A DNA stretch of 20,465 bases from DASPWW01 sp035637595 (GTDB taxonomy: Bacteria; Actinomycetota; Thermoleophilia; Solirubrobacterales; 70-9). This document shows, piece after piece, positions 1 through 6,883 of the stretch (positions are counted from its first letter, which is position 1; each line of letters opens with the position of its first letter). Location of the stretch: NCBI GenBank assembly GCA_035637595.1, contig DASPWW010000064.1, forward strand, positions 1 through 20,465. The letters run 5' to 3'. Position numbers and translations under genes: made by a program. The notes beneath the pieces are model-generated. The model was not told where the DNA came from. It was given only the letters and a program-made list of their open reading frames with translations, and ran no database searches.

Positions 1-67
1 GGGGCTCGACGGCGTCCGTCTCGATTACCCGGCCCCTGAGTCGAAAGAGCGTCCTATCGCCCCGACT

Positions 68-2224
68 CTACGGCCCGGTCCAGCCTCCGGCGTGGCACGC
101 CATGCCGCCGCAGACGTCGGTGATCGACTCACCGGGTGTGAGGAACTGCGAGACCAGCGCCTCCGCCAGGGGTGCACCACGCGGCGCCCCATGCGGGTCC
201 TCGCCCCCGTAGTTGGGCACGTTCTCGAGCGGCGGAGGCGGCACCCCGATCGTCTGGCCGGGATTGGCGGGATCGGGTCGCACCGGGCCGATGTCCCAGT
301 AGAAGATCGCCGAGCCGTTGAACGGGTAGCTCCCGATCGACGGCACGTTCCACAGCACGTCGACGTCGGGCCATCGCCCCGGGTCCAGGACCGGGACGTG
401 CGCGTACGCCCCGATCGTCCGCGCCTCAACATCGGAACCGAAGTTCGTGACCTGGTGGTCCCCGAACGCGACGTTGATCAGCACCTGGTGCGGCGGGGTG
501 TCGGGGAGCGGGTTCCTTGTCATTCGGTGCGCGTAGCCGTTCGGCTCCCCGCGATCCCAGAGGATCTGCATCAGCGACAGGATCAGGGGTCGCGCGAGCT
601 CATCGGGGTAATTCGGCGCCAGCAACGCGTCGAACGGGTCGAAGTCGACCGAGCGCGGAAGCAGCAGCGAATACCTCATGGCCGCGACCCCCAGCGCCGC
701 CCGCGTGAAATCGGGCGCCAGCGCGGTTAGGGCGCCGCCCATGATCCCGCCCTGGCTGTTGCCGTCGTAATACAGCCGGCCAGTGTCGATCACGGATGGC
801 GTTGCGAGGGTGCCGTCGACGTGGAAAGCAGGGTCGCTGCTGAAGCCGCCGGGATGGATCATCGCTCGCCCCAGGAAGAGCTCGTCCAGCAGGCCCTGCT
901 GGAGCCGGTCGGCCAGCTTCGGGAAGTTGCTGACGTCGGTCGTGATCGAGACCGCCGTCCCGAGGTCGCTCTGCGACATCCCGATCTCGTCGGTCGCGCA
1001 GAGCACGAAGTTGTAGGTGTTAGCCAGGTCCCGCTGGCCGGCCGACCCCACCTCCGACGCGCTGCCGAACAGCCCATGTCCGTAGAGCGACGGACGCGCA
1101 GGCAGCGGCGAGCCCTCGACCGCCGACCTTGGGATGACGCAATCGAAGTTGGCGTTCCAGGTGCCGTTGCGCGTCGGTAGCCCGTTGGCGTCGAGGTCGA
1201 ACGTGCCGCCGGGCGCGCAGCTCGGCGAGAGGTAGCACGGGACCGTCACCGTCCCCTTGACCCGGCGCGCGATCTCGGCGTTCTCGGCCGGAGTGAAGCT
1301 CTGGACCTGCGTGACCTGGAACTGCGGCGCGTCGCCCGCGACGGTCAGGTCGCCGAGGTCGGTGTCGCCCAGCGACGCAAACGCGTCGTCGCGCATGTGC
1401 AGCGCGCGCGCCGCGATCGTGCGGTCGCTGGCGACCGTGAAGTCCCAGGCCAGATAGAGATCCTGACGCCGGATCGACGCCTTGCGCAGCTTGTGGAAGA
1501 TGTGCTGGAAGTGCCCCCGTTGCCGGTTGATGACCGGCTTGTTCGAGGGCAGGCGGTCGCGGTAGTAGCGGAAGCCCGGCGGCGCCTTGATCGTGCCGCC
1601 GTCGGCCGTCTTCAGATTGCGAAGCGCGACGATGTAGCGGTGCCCGGAGGCGAAGTTCACCGCCGGGTGGATCACCAGCGCGGTCGCTTCGGGCGTGGTC
1701 GCATTGGAGTCGATCTCCGCCCAGATCGGCCACCGCTCGCCGGTCTCGGCGTCGATCACGACGATCGGCTGGTCGGGATCGCGGTAGCGACCGATGTGGT
1801 TGATCGGCACCGCGCCGGTGCGCTGCAGCGCAGCCGTGCTTTCGAGGCCGGGGACCTTGAGGACGATCGGCTGGCCCGGGCTGAACCCGTCGCTGGCGTT
1901 ATAGGGCGCCGCGTCGATGTGGAGGCCGCTCGAGTTGGCGGGCATCGCGGCCGTCATGAGGTTCAGCCGCCGCCCCGTCGGAGTGCTCGGATCGGCAACG
2001 GTGTAGTAGTCGTCCGGGAACGGCAGGAGGCACAGCGATCCCTGCTGCTGGCCGATGAAGTCGCAGCGGTCGGCAGCGCTCAGGTCGACGCTCGGCTTGT
2101 TGGGCGGCGACGCTGTGCCCGCCGCGGGGCTGGCGAGAAAGACCGCGGCCGCGATGAGGCAACCAGCCAGGGTGGCAACGGGCCGGCTAGGCGTCAGGCT
2201 CCTCGTGCCGTCGTCTCCTTCCAT
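68..2224 (-). CDS. Secreted alpha/beta-hydrolase-like protein
   Basis: This is a 718-residue protein with an N-terminal signal peptide: a hydrophobic stretch at about residues 16-33, then an Ala/Ser/Pro-rich cleavage region. I chose the ATG at 2224 because GAGGAG lies 7 bases upstream; an in-frame ATG at 2248 has poorer spacing. Near residues 486-495 is a nucleophile-elbow-like motif, DGNSQGG, with the candidate catalytic serine at 490. GDHQV (Asp589/His590) and DPHGAPRG (His678) are candidates for the remaining acid and histidine, but I cannot assign them. Cysteines are scattered along the chain, including CGGMAC near the C-terminus, as expected for an exported protein. It probably hydrolyses an ester or similar bond outside the cell; the substrate is unknown and I do not recognise a named family. 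It is divergent from the neighbouring dehydrogenase gene. I am confident in the gene and its export, and less so in the enzymatic role. Confidence 0.8.
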   Translation of the reverse strand: MEGDDGTRSLTPSRPVATLAGCLIAAAVFLASPAAGTASPPNKPSVDLSAADRCDFIGQQQGSLCLLPFPDDYYTVADPSTPTGRRLNLMTAAMPANSSGLHIDAAPYNASDGFSPGQPIVLKVPGLESTAALQRTGAVPINHIGRYRDPDQPIVVIDAETGERWPIWAEIDSNATTPEATALVIHPAVNFASGHRYIVALRNLKTADGGTIKAPPGFRYYRDRLPSNKPVINRQRGHFQHIFHKLRKASIRRQDLYLAWDFTVASDRTIAARALHMRDDAFASLGDTDLGDLTVAGDAPQFQVTQVQSFTPAENAEIARRVKGTVTVPCYLSPSCAPGGTFDLDANGLPTRNGTWNANFDCVIPRSAVEGSPLPARPSLYGHGLFGSASEVGSAGQRDLANTYNFVLCATDEIGMSQSDLGTAVSITTDVSNFPKLADRLQQGLLDELFLGRAMIHPGGFSSDPAFHVDGTLATPSVIDTGRLYYDGNSQGGIMGGALTALAPDFTRAALGVAAMRYSLLLPRSVDFDPFDALLAPNYPDELARPLILSLMQILWDRGEPNGYAHRMTRNPLPDTPPHQVLINVAFGDHQVTNFGSDVEARTIGAYAHVPVLDPGRWPDVDVLWNVPSIGSYPFNGSAIFYWDIGPVRPDPANPGQTIGVPPPPLENVPNYGGEDPHGAPRGAPLAEALVSQFLTPGESITDVCGGMACHAGGWTGP

Positions 2225-2303
2225 GGAGTCGCTCCTCAGTGTCCGCATTCTCCCACCGATGCCCGGAGCGTGCGTAGGCGCCGGCGACGCTTCGGCCGTG
2301 AGC

Positions 2304-2309
2304 TAGCTT
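2304..2309 (+). promoter_or_regulatory. Candidate -10 box (TAGCTT) for the dehydrogenase gene
   Basis: TAGCTT fits the actinobacterial TANNNT consensus and lies 36 bases before the ATG at 2346, giving a predicted leader of about 30 bases that includes the Shine-Dalgarno. No convincing -35 box is visible. The 121-base gap between the divergent genes (2225-2345) holds no other recognisable element. Confidence 0.3.
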
Positions 2310-2345
2310 GTGGTCCACACGCCGCAGGTGCCGAGAGGAGAAGCG

Positions 2346-3251
2346 ATGCACGCCGTGGTGATGCACGAGACCGGAGGTCCAGAGGTTCTGCGCTACGAGG
2401 AGGCCGCGCGCCCCGAGCCCGGCGACGGCGAGGTGTTGATCCGGGTCCGCGCCGCGTCGGTGAACCCGATCGACTGGAAGTACCGGCGCGGGTTCGTCGA
2501 GAAGCAGCTGCCGGCCGTGCTCGGCAACGACGTGTCGGGAATCGTTGAGCTGTCGCGCGCCGGAGCCTATGCAGAGGGAGACGAGGTGTTCGGGTTCGCC
2601 GCGAGCGGCGGCTACGCCGAGTTCGCAACCGCCCCCGCGGCGGTGATCGCCAAGAAGCCCACCGGCATAAGTCACGAGCAGGCCGCGGCAATACCCGTGG
2701 CCGGGCTCACGGCGTGGCAGGCGCTGTTCGATCGCGGAGCGCTCGAACGAGGGCAGACGGCGCTGGTTGCCGGCGCTGCCGGCGGCGTCGGTCACTTCGC
2801 AGTTCAGTTCGCGCGGCACTCGGGAGCGCGGGTGATCGGCACCGGGTCATCGCGCAATCGCGACTTCGTGCTCGGCCTCGGCGCCGAGGAGTACATCGAC
2901 TACACGCAGGAGAACGTCGCCGACGCCGTGAGCGGCGTGGACGTCGCATTCGACACCGTGGGCGGGGAGACCACGGAGGGGTTATTGCCGACCGTGCGAA
3001 AAGGAGGCATCCTCGTCACCATCGCGGGCGCTCCGCCCGAGGAGGCAGCGCGAGAACGGGGTGTGGGCGCGGAGCTGCTCGTGACGAGCCCGAGCTCGGA
3101 TCAGATGGCCCAGATCGCCGAGCTGATAGCGGCCGGCGACGTGAGGGTGGAGGTCGCTGAGGTGGTTCCCCTCACCGAGGTCCAGCGGGCGCATGAGCTC
3201 AGCGAGTCCAGACACACCCGCGGGAAGATCATCCTCGCCGCCGCCAGCTGA
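2346..3251 (+). CDS. Zinc-independent NADP-dependent oxidoreductase (quinone oxidoreductase/MDR family)
   Basis: This 301-residue protein belongs to the medium-chain dehydrogenase/reductase superfamily. It has an N-terminal GroES-like domain (GxVLIRVRAASVNPIDW near residues 31-45), then a Rossmann fold whose nucleotide-binding loop AGAAGGVG is at 142-149. The cysteine/histidine zinc ligands of alcohol dehydrogenases are absent, which points to the quinone oxidoreductase/enoyl reductase branch, using NAD(P)H to reduce quinones or activated double bonds. The C-terminal HTRGKIIL motif is typical of this group. I chose the ATG at 2346 because a strong GAGAGGAG lies 5-7 bases upstream; the longer reading frame from 2310 lacks this. 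The gene is apparently monocistronic, ending at a hairpin. The substrate cannot be told from sequence. Confidence 0.9.
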   Translation: MHAVVMHETGGPEVLRYEEAARPEPGDGEVLIRVRAASVNPIDWKYRRGFVEKQLPAVLGNDVSGIVELSRAGAYAEGDEVFGFAASGGYAEFATAPAAVIAKKPTGISHEQAAAIPVAGLTAWQALFDRGALERGQTALVAGAAGGVGHFAVQFARHSGARVIGTGSSRNRDFVLGLGAEEYIDYTQENVADAVSGVDVAFDTVGGETTEGLLPTVRKGGILVTIAGAPPEEAARERGVGAELLVTSPSSDQMAQIAELIAAGDVRVEVAEVVPLTEVQRAHELSESRHTRGKIILAAAS

Positions 3252-3278
3252 GCGGCCTCGAGCGCCTTTCAGGAACGC

Positions 3279-3298
3279 GCTCCCAGTGATCTGGGAGC
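3279..3298 (+). terminator. GC-rich hairpin after the dehydrogenase gene
   Basis: GCTCCCAG and CTGGGAGC form a perfect 8-base-pair stem around a TGAT loop, starting 27 bases after the stop codon at 3251. No T-run follows, as is common for actinobacterial hairpin terminators. An operator role is also possible. Confidence 0.5.
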
Positions 3299-3344
3299 CG
3301 ACCGTGATCTACCGGCACGAGTAGCTGGGCGGCCCACCCGCTCG

Positions 3345-3391
3345 GGTACCCCGTGATCGCCCGTTCCCGCCGCGGTACCGGTTAGGTACCG
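3345..3391. promoter_or_regulatory. Cluster of three GGTACC palindromes upstream of pncB
   Basis: GGTACC occurs at 3345-3350, 3374-3379 and 3385-3390. The last two are the core of a larger perfect inverted repeat, CGGTACC-GGTTA-GGTACCG (3373-3391). The cluster ends 42 bases before the pncB start, where an operator would be expected. It may bind a repressor of NAD metabolism, but the regulator is not identifiable from this window. Confidence 0.35.
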
Positions 3392-3432
3392 AACGTATCC
3401 CCAGAATCTTCGAGGGCCAGAATGGGGGCACG

Positions 3433-4806
3433 ATGACGCGGTCCGAACGGCCAGATCCGAACGATCCGGGCCTGCTGAGCGCCGCCGAGGCGAGCCTGCT
3501 CACCGACCAGTACCAGCTCGCGATGGCGGCGAGCTATCACCGTCGGGGCATGAACGAGCCGGCGGCGTTCGAGCTCTCCGCGCGCCGCCTGCCGCCGAAC
3601 CGCGAATGGCTGCTGGCCTGCGGGCTGGGACCGACGCTCTCGCTGATCGCCGAGCTCCGATTCGGTGAGCGCGAGCTGGCCTACCTCGGCTCGCTCGGGT
3701 TCGAATCGGAATTCCTCGACTACCTCGCCGGTTTGCGGTTCTCGGGCGACGTCGAGGCGATTCCCGAGGGCACGGTGTGCTTCGCGAACGAGCCGTTGCT
3801 GCGCGTCACCGCGCCGCGGATCGAGGCCCAGCTGCTCGAGACCCTGCTGCTCAACCAGGTCAACTTCCAGACGATGGTCGCCACCAAGGCGGCCCGGGTC
3901 GTCCTCGCGGCCGGAGGCGGCGAGCCCGGCTCCGGCGACAGCGTCATCGACTTCTCGCCCCGCCGCGACCACGGCATCGACGCCGCGATGAAGGTCGCGC
4001 GAGGTGCCGCGCTTGCGGGTTGCGGGGGGACCTCGAACGTGGCGGCGGCGATGCGCTACGGCCTGCGCCCGGTCGGGACGATGGCGCACTCCTACGTGAT
4101 GTCGTTCGCTTCCGAGGAGCAGGCGTTTCGCGCCTTCATCGAGGACTTCCCCGACAACACGATCCTGCTCGTCGATACATACGACAGCCTCGAGGGCATC
4201 GACCGCGCGATCTCCGCCTCCCGCGCGACCGGCATCCCGCTGATGGGCGTGCGTCTCGACTCCGGCGACCTGCTCGAGCTGTCGCGCGCCGCGCGGCGGA
4301 TGCTCGACGATGCCGGCATGACCGATGCCCGAATCGCGGCGAGCGGCGACCTCGAGGAGGGCAGGATCGCCGAGCTGGTCCGCGCGGAGGCCCCGATCGA
4401 CCTCTGGGGAGTCGGCACCGATCTGGGCACCAGCCGCGACTCGCCGGTCGTCAACGGCGTCTACAAGCTCGTCGCCGACCTCGGCGAGGGGGGATGGCGC
4501 GGAGTCTTCAAGCGCTCGCCCGCCAAGCAGACGGTGCCTGGACCGAAGCAGGTCTTTCGCAGCCTCGAGCACGGGAGGATGGCCGGCGACGTGATCGGTA
4601 GCGCCGACGAGCAGCTCGACGGCGAGCCGCTGCTGGTCGCTGTGATGCGCGACGGCGAGCGCGTCCTCGACGAGTCGCTCGACGAGATCCGCGCGCGGGC
4701 CCAGGCGCAGCTCGCGCTCCTGCCCGAGGCGCTGAGGCTCGCGACTGACGCGCCGGAGCCCTATCCCGTGCGGCTCTCGGCACGATTGCGCGACGCGAGC
4801 GACTGA
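3433..4806 (+). CDS. pncB: Nicotinate phosphoribosyltransferase
   Basis: This 457-residue enzyme makes nicotinate mononucleotide from nicotinate, PRPP and ATP, the entry step of the Preiss-Handler NAD salvage pathway in the cytoplasm. Family features are clear: an N-terminal LLTDQYQLAMA segment, an AAFELSARRLP region, VNFQTMVATKAAR, DFSPRRDHG (the equivalent of the family's EFGxRRA loop), GTSNVAAA, GTMAHSYV with the histidine at residue 219 that matches the autophosphorylated histidine of the family, and GVRLDSGDL. The length is typical of bacterial members. The ATG at 3433 has a GGGGG stretch 4 bases upstream as a modest ribosome site. The gene stands alone between a putative operator cluster upstream and paired hairpins downstream, and converges with tadA. 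No NAD synthase or adenylyltransferase gene is adjacent. Confidence 0.93.
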   Translation: MTRSERPDPNDPGLLSAAEASLLTDQYQLAMAASYHRRGMNEPAAFELSARRLPPNREWLLACGLGPTLSLIAELRFGERELAYLGSLGFESEFLDYLAGLRFSGDVEAIPEGTVCFANEPLLRVTAPRIEAQLLETLLLNQVNFQTMVATKAARVVLAAGGGEPGSGDSVIDFSPRRDHGIDAAMKVARGAALAGCGGTSNVAAAMRYGLRPVGTMAHSYVMSFASEEQAFRAFIEDFPDNTILLVDTYDSLEGIDRAISASRATGIPLMGVRLDSGDLLELSRAARRMLDDAGMTDARIAASGDLEEGRIAELVRAEAPIDLWGVGTDLGTSRDSPVVNGVYKLVADLGEGGWRGVFKRSPAKQTVPGPKQVFRSLEHGRMAGDVIGSADEQLDGEPLLVAVMRDGERVLDESLDEIRARAQAQLALLPEALRLATDAPEPYPVRLSARLRDASD

Positions 4807-4828
4807 TCGGGCGGACCTGCGGCGACCT

Positions 4829-4843
4829 GGGCGATATTCGCCC
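4829..4843. terminator. Hairpin between the convergent pncB and tadA genes
   Basis: GGGCGA and TCGCCC form a perfect 6-base-pair stem with a TAT loop, 22 bases after the pncB stop. It lacks a T-run on either strand. Its position between convergent genes suggests a terminator, possibly bidirectional. Confidence 0.45.
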
Positions 4844-4868
4844 CCATATACAGGGTCAATGTCGGCCA

Positions 4869-4890
4869 GGTCGGGGCGTTGCCGCCGACC
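4869..4890 (-). terminator. Strong hairpin downstream of tadA
   Basis: GGTCGG (4869-4874) pairs with CCGACC (4885-4890) and the inner GGC (4875-4877) pairs with GCC (4881-4883), leaving a GTT loop and one bulged G. It begins 11 bases past the tadA stop on the minus strand, which suits a tadA terminator. Confidence 0.5.
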
Positions 4891-4901
4891 GGGGCTCCCG
4901 C

Positions 4902-5378
4902 CTAGCGGCGCCGAGCGAAGAACGCCTCGAGCAGCGCCGCGGACTCCGCGGCGAGCAGTCCCGCGTCGACCTGGGGGCGGTGGTTGAGCTGCGGCTCGCC
5001 GAGGACGTCCATCACGCTTCCCGCGGCCCCGGCCTTGGGGTCCGTTGCGCCGTACACGACCCGCGGCACGCGCGCCAGGACGATCGCGCCGGCGCACATC
5101 GCGCACGGCTCGAGCGTGACGTAGAGGACCGAGTCGGGCACGCGCCAGCCGCCGAGCGCGCCGGACGCCTGGCGCAGGGCGAGCATCTCGGCGTGCGCGG
5201 TGGGATCGCCGCGCAGCTCGCGCTCGTTGCCGGCCGCCCCGATCACCTCGCCCTCGCGCACTACCACCGCTCCGATCGGCACGTCGTCGTGCTCGGCGGC
5301 GCGCTCGGCCTCGCGCAGCGCCAGGCGCATGAAGTGCTCGTCGCGGCCGAAGAAGCGGGATTCTGAGGGGGAACTCAT
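4902..5378 (-). CDS. tadA: tRNA-specific adenosine-34 deaminase
   Basis: This 158-residue cytidine-deaminase-fold enzyme deaminates A34 to inosine in tRNA-Arg(ACG), needed to read CGN codons. The zinc site is complete: His62-Ala-Glu64 (the glutamate shuttles protons) and Pro91-Cys92-Ala-Met-Cys95. VPIGAVVV, an Asn51 in the GNERE loop and DPKAGAAGS agree with TadA rather than with guanine or cytosine deaminases. The length is typical. The reading frame stays open upstream to 5657, but homology-like sequence begins only around residue 11, so I place the start at the ATG at 5378. There is no good Shine-Dalgarno there, and an in-frame ATG at 5444 exists. The start codon overlaps, on the opposite strand, the start of the protease gene. 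Confidence 0.9.
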   Translation of the reverse strand: MSSPSESRFFGRDEHFMRLALREAERAAEHDDVPIGAVVVREGEVIGAAGNERELRGDPTAHAEMLALRQASGALGGWRVPDSVLYVTLEPCAMCAGAIVLARVPRVVYGATDPKAGAAGSVMDVLGEPQLNHRPQVDAGLLAAESAALLEAFFARRR

Positions 5379-6858
5379 GACGATCCGACCACGAAGTCTT
5401 GCGGCAACTTCGCTGAGATACGGGTGTTCCCGCTCACACGGCATGCTCGGCCTCCCCAAGACCATCACGACGATTCCGACCTCCCTCGCGCTGACATGCG
5501 CGAGCGTTGCCGTGCTCGCGGGTCCGGCGCCGGCGTCGGGACCGGGATTCGTCCGCCACGAAGCTCTGGTGCGCTTCGAGGGCCGAAGCGCCGAGCACAG
5601 CGTCGAGCTTCCGGCCGGAGTCGGGGTTGGCGAGGCGGTCCGGGCGCTGGAGCGCAACCCGGAGGTCGCTTACGCGGCGCCGAACCAGATCGCCCACGTC
5701 TCGGCGAAGCCGCCCGGACCGGGCTCCTCTGCCCCGTTCATACCGAACGATCCCGGGACCGCAGGCGCCAGCGGCGGCTGGCAGCAGATGCAGTGGAACT
5801 TCCTGCCCTGCGGCAGCACGTGCGGGGAACCGCCCGCCGCACCCAACCTCGAGTCACCCGGCGGCATCAACGCTCCCGGCGCGTGGCAGAACCTGATCGC
5901 GGCGGGACGCCCGGGAGGCAAGGGAGTGACCGTCGCGGTCGTGGACACGGGGATCGCCTATCGAGACCTCGGCCAGAGCTACAAGCGCAGTCCCGACTTC
6001 GATGCGAACCAATTCGTCACGGGCCGAGACTTCGTCGAGCACGACGACGTCGCGCTCGACGAGAACGGCCACGGCACCCATGTCGCGGGGACGATCGCGG
6101 AGCAGACCCACAACGAACGCGCCCTTTCCGGGCTCGCCTACGGGGCGCGGATCATGCCGGTGCGGGTGCTCAACGCCCGCGGGGAGGGAACGGCGCGCAA
6201 CGTCGCCCGGGGGATCCGCTGGGCCTCCGACCACGGAGCCCAGGTGATCAACCTGAGCCTCGAGTTCTGCCTCTACGCCTGCAAGCCGAGTGCCCAGGTG
6301 CTCGGTTGCGAGGACGTTCCCGGCGTGTGCGAGGCGATCGACGCCGCCCAGGCGCGCGGCGCGATCGTGATCGCCTCGGCGGGCAACGAGGGGGCCACGG
6401 AGGTCGCATTCCCGGGGCGCCACGCAATCGCCGTCGGCGCCACCACCGAGCACGGATGCCTCGCCGAATACGCAAACCACGGCGAGGGCCTCGACCTGGT
6501 GGCACCCGGGGGCGGCGCCGACGGCCCGGTCCCGGGCGCGCAGTGCACCCCCTACATCGGCGGGCGGACGATCTACCAGCTAACGCTCGTCAAGCCGGGC
6601 AAGCACGGCAGCTACCGCAGATTCGGGTACCCCTCTTATGAGGGCTGCTCGATGGCCTCCGCGCACGTCAGCGCCGCCGCCGCGCTCGTCTGGGCGCAGC
6701 TCGCCGCGAAGCTGGGTCACGACCCCACCCCGGCCCAGGTCGAGGCGCGCCTCGAGTCGACCGCGCGCAAGGACGGGATCCTGGCGGACCAGTCGCTGTA
6801 CGGGGCGGGGCTGCTCGACGCGGCCGCCGCCACGGCGCCCAGCTCGCCGGCGCCCTAG
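5377..6858 (+). CDS. Secreted subtilisin-like serine protease (S8 family), catalytically complete
   Basis: This is a 493-residue pre-pro-protease. The hydrophobic core of the signal peptide lies at about residues 37-49. A propeptide of the inhibitor-I9/fervidolysin type follows (about 59-108, ending in the usual VAYAAPN pattern), then the peptidase domain from about 170. The catalytic residues are Asp190 (VVDTG), His232 (NGHGTHVAG), the oxyanion Asn337 (SAGNEG) and Ser425 (GCSMASAH). The usual proline after the serine motif is replaced, a minor change. Cysteines in the mature part suggest disulfides. I chose the start at 5377 because GAGGGGG lies 5 bases before it; this gives a long 35-residue n-region. 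An ATG at 5443 would give a more ordinary signal peptide but has no ribosome site. It probably degrades extracellular protein. The phosphodiesterase gene starts 25 bases downstream on the same strand. Confidence 0.88.
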   Translation: MTIRPRSLAATSLRYGCSRSHGMLGLPKTITTIPTSLALTCASVAVLAGPAPASGPGFVRHEALVRFEGRSAEHSVELPAGVGVGEAVRALERNPEVAYAAPNQIAHVSAKPPGPGSSAPFIPNDPGTAGASGGWQQMQWNFLPCGSTCGEPPAAPNLESPGGINAPGAWQNLIAAGRPGGKGVTVAVVDTGIAYRDLGQSYKRSPDFDANQFVTGRDFVEHDDVALDENGHGTHVAGTIAEQTHNERALSGLAYGARIMPVRVLNARGEGTARNVARGIRWASDHGAQVINLSLEFCLYACKPSAQVLGCEDVPGVCEAIDAAQARGAIVIASAGNEGATEVAFPGRHAIAVGATTEHGCLAEYANHGEGLDLVAPGGGADGPVPGAQCTPYIGGRTIYQLTLVKPGKHGSYRRFGYPSYEGCSMASAHVSAAAALVWAQLAAKLGHDPTPAQVEARLESTARKDGILADQSLYGAGLLDAAAATAPSSPAP

Positions 6859-6870
6859 CGGCACCAGCCT

Positions 6871-6876
6871 TAACCT
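6871..6876 (+). promoter_or_regulatory. Candidate -10 box (TAACCT) for a leaderless transcript
   Basis: TAACCT fits TANNNT and ends 7 bases before the GTG at 6884, exactly the geometry of actinobacterial leaderless genes, where the start codon is also the first base of the mRNA. No Shine-Dalgarno is present in the 25-base gap, which supports this reading. Confidence 0.45.
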
Positions 6877-6883
6877 ACCCGGC

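Noticed and set aside
1..67. Possible 3' end of another plus-strand gene at the window edge
   Set aside because: Some frames are open, but 67 bases with no motif or ribosome context are not enough to support a feature.
3382..5106. A 574-codon minus-strand open frame opposite pncB
   Set aside because: It is antisense to a well-supported enzyme and has low-complexity Arg/Gly/Ala composition with no family motif.
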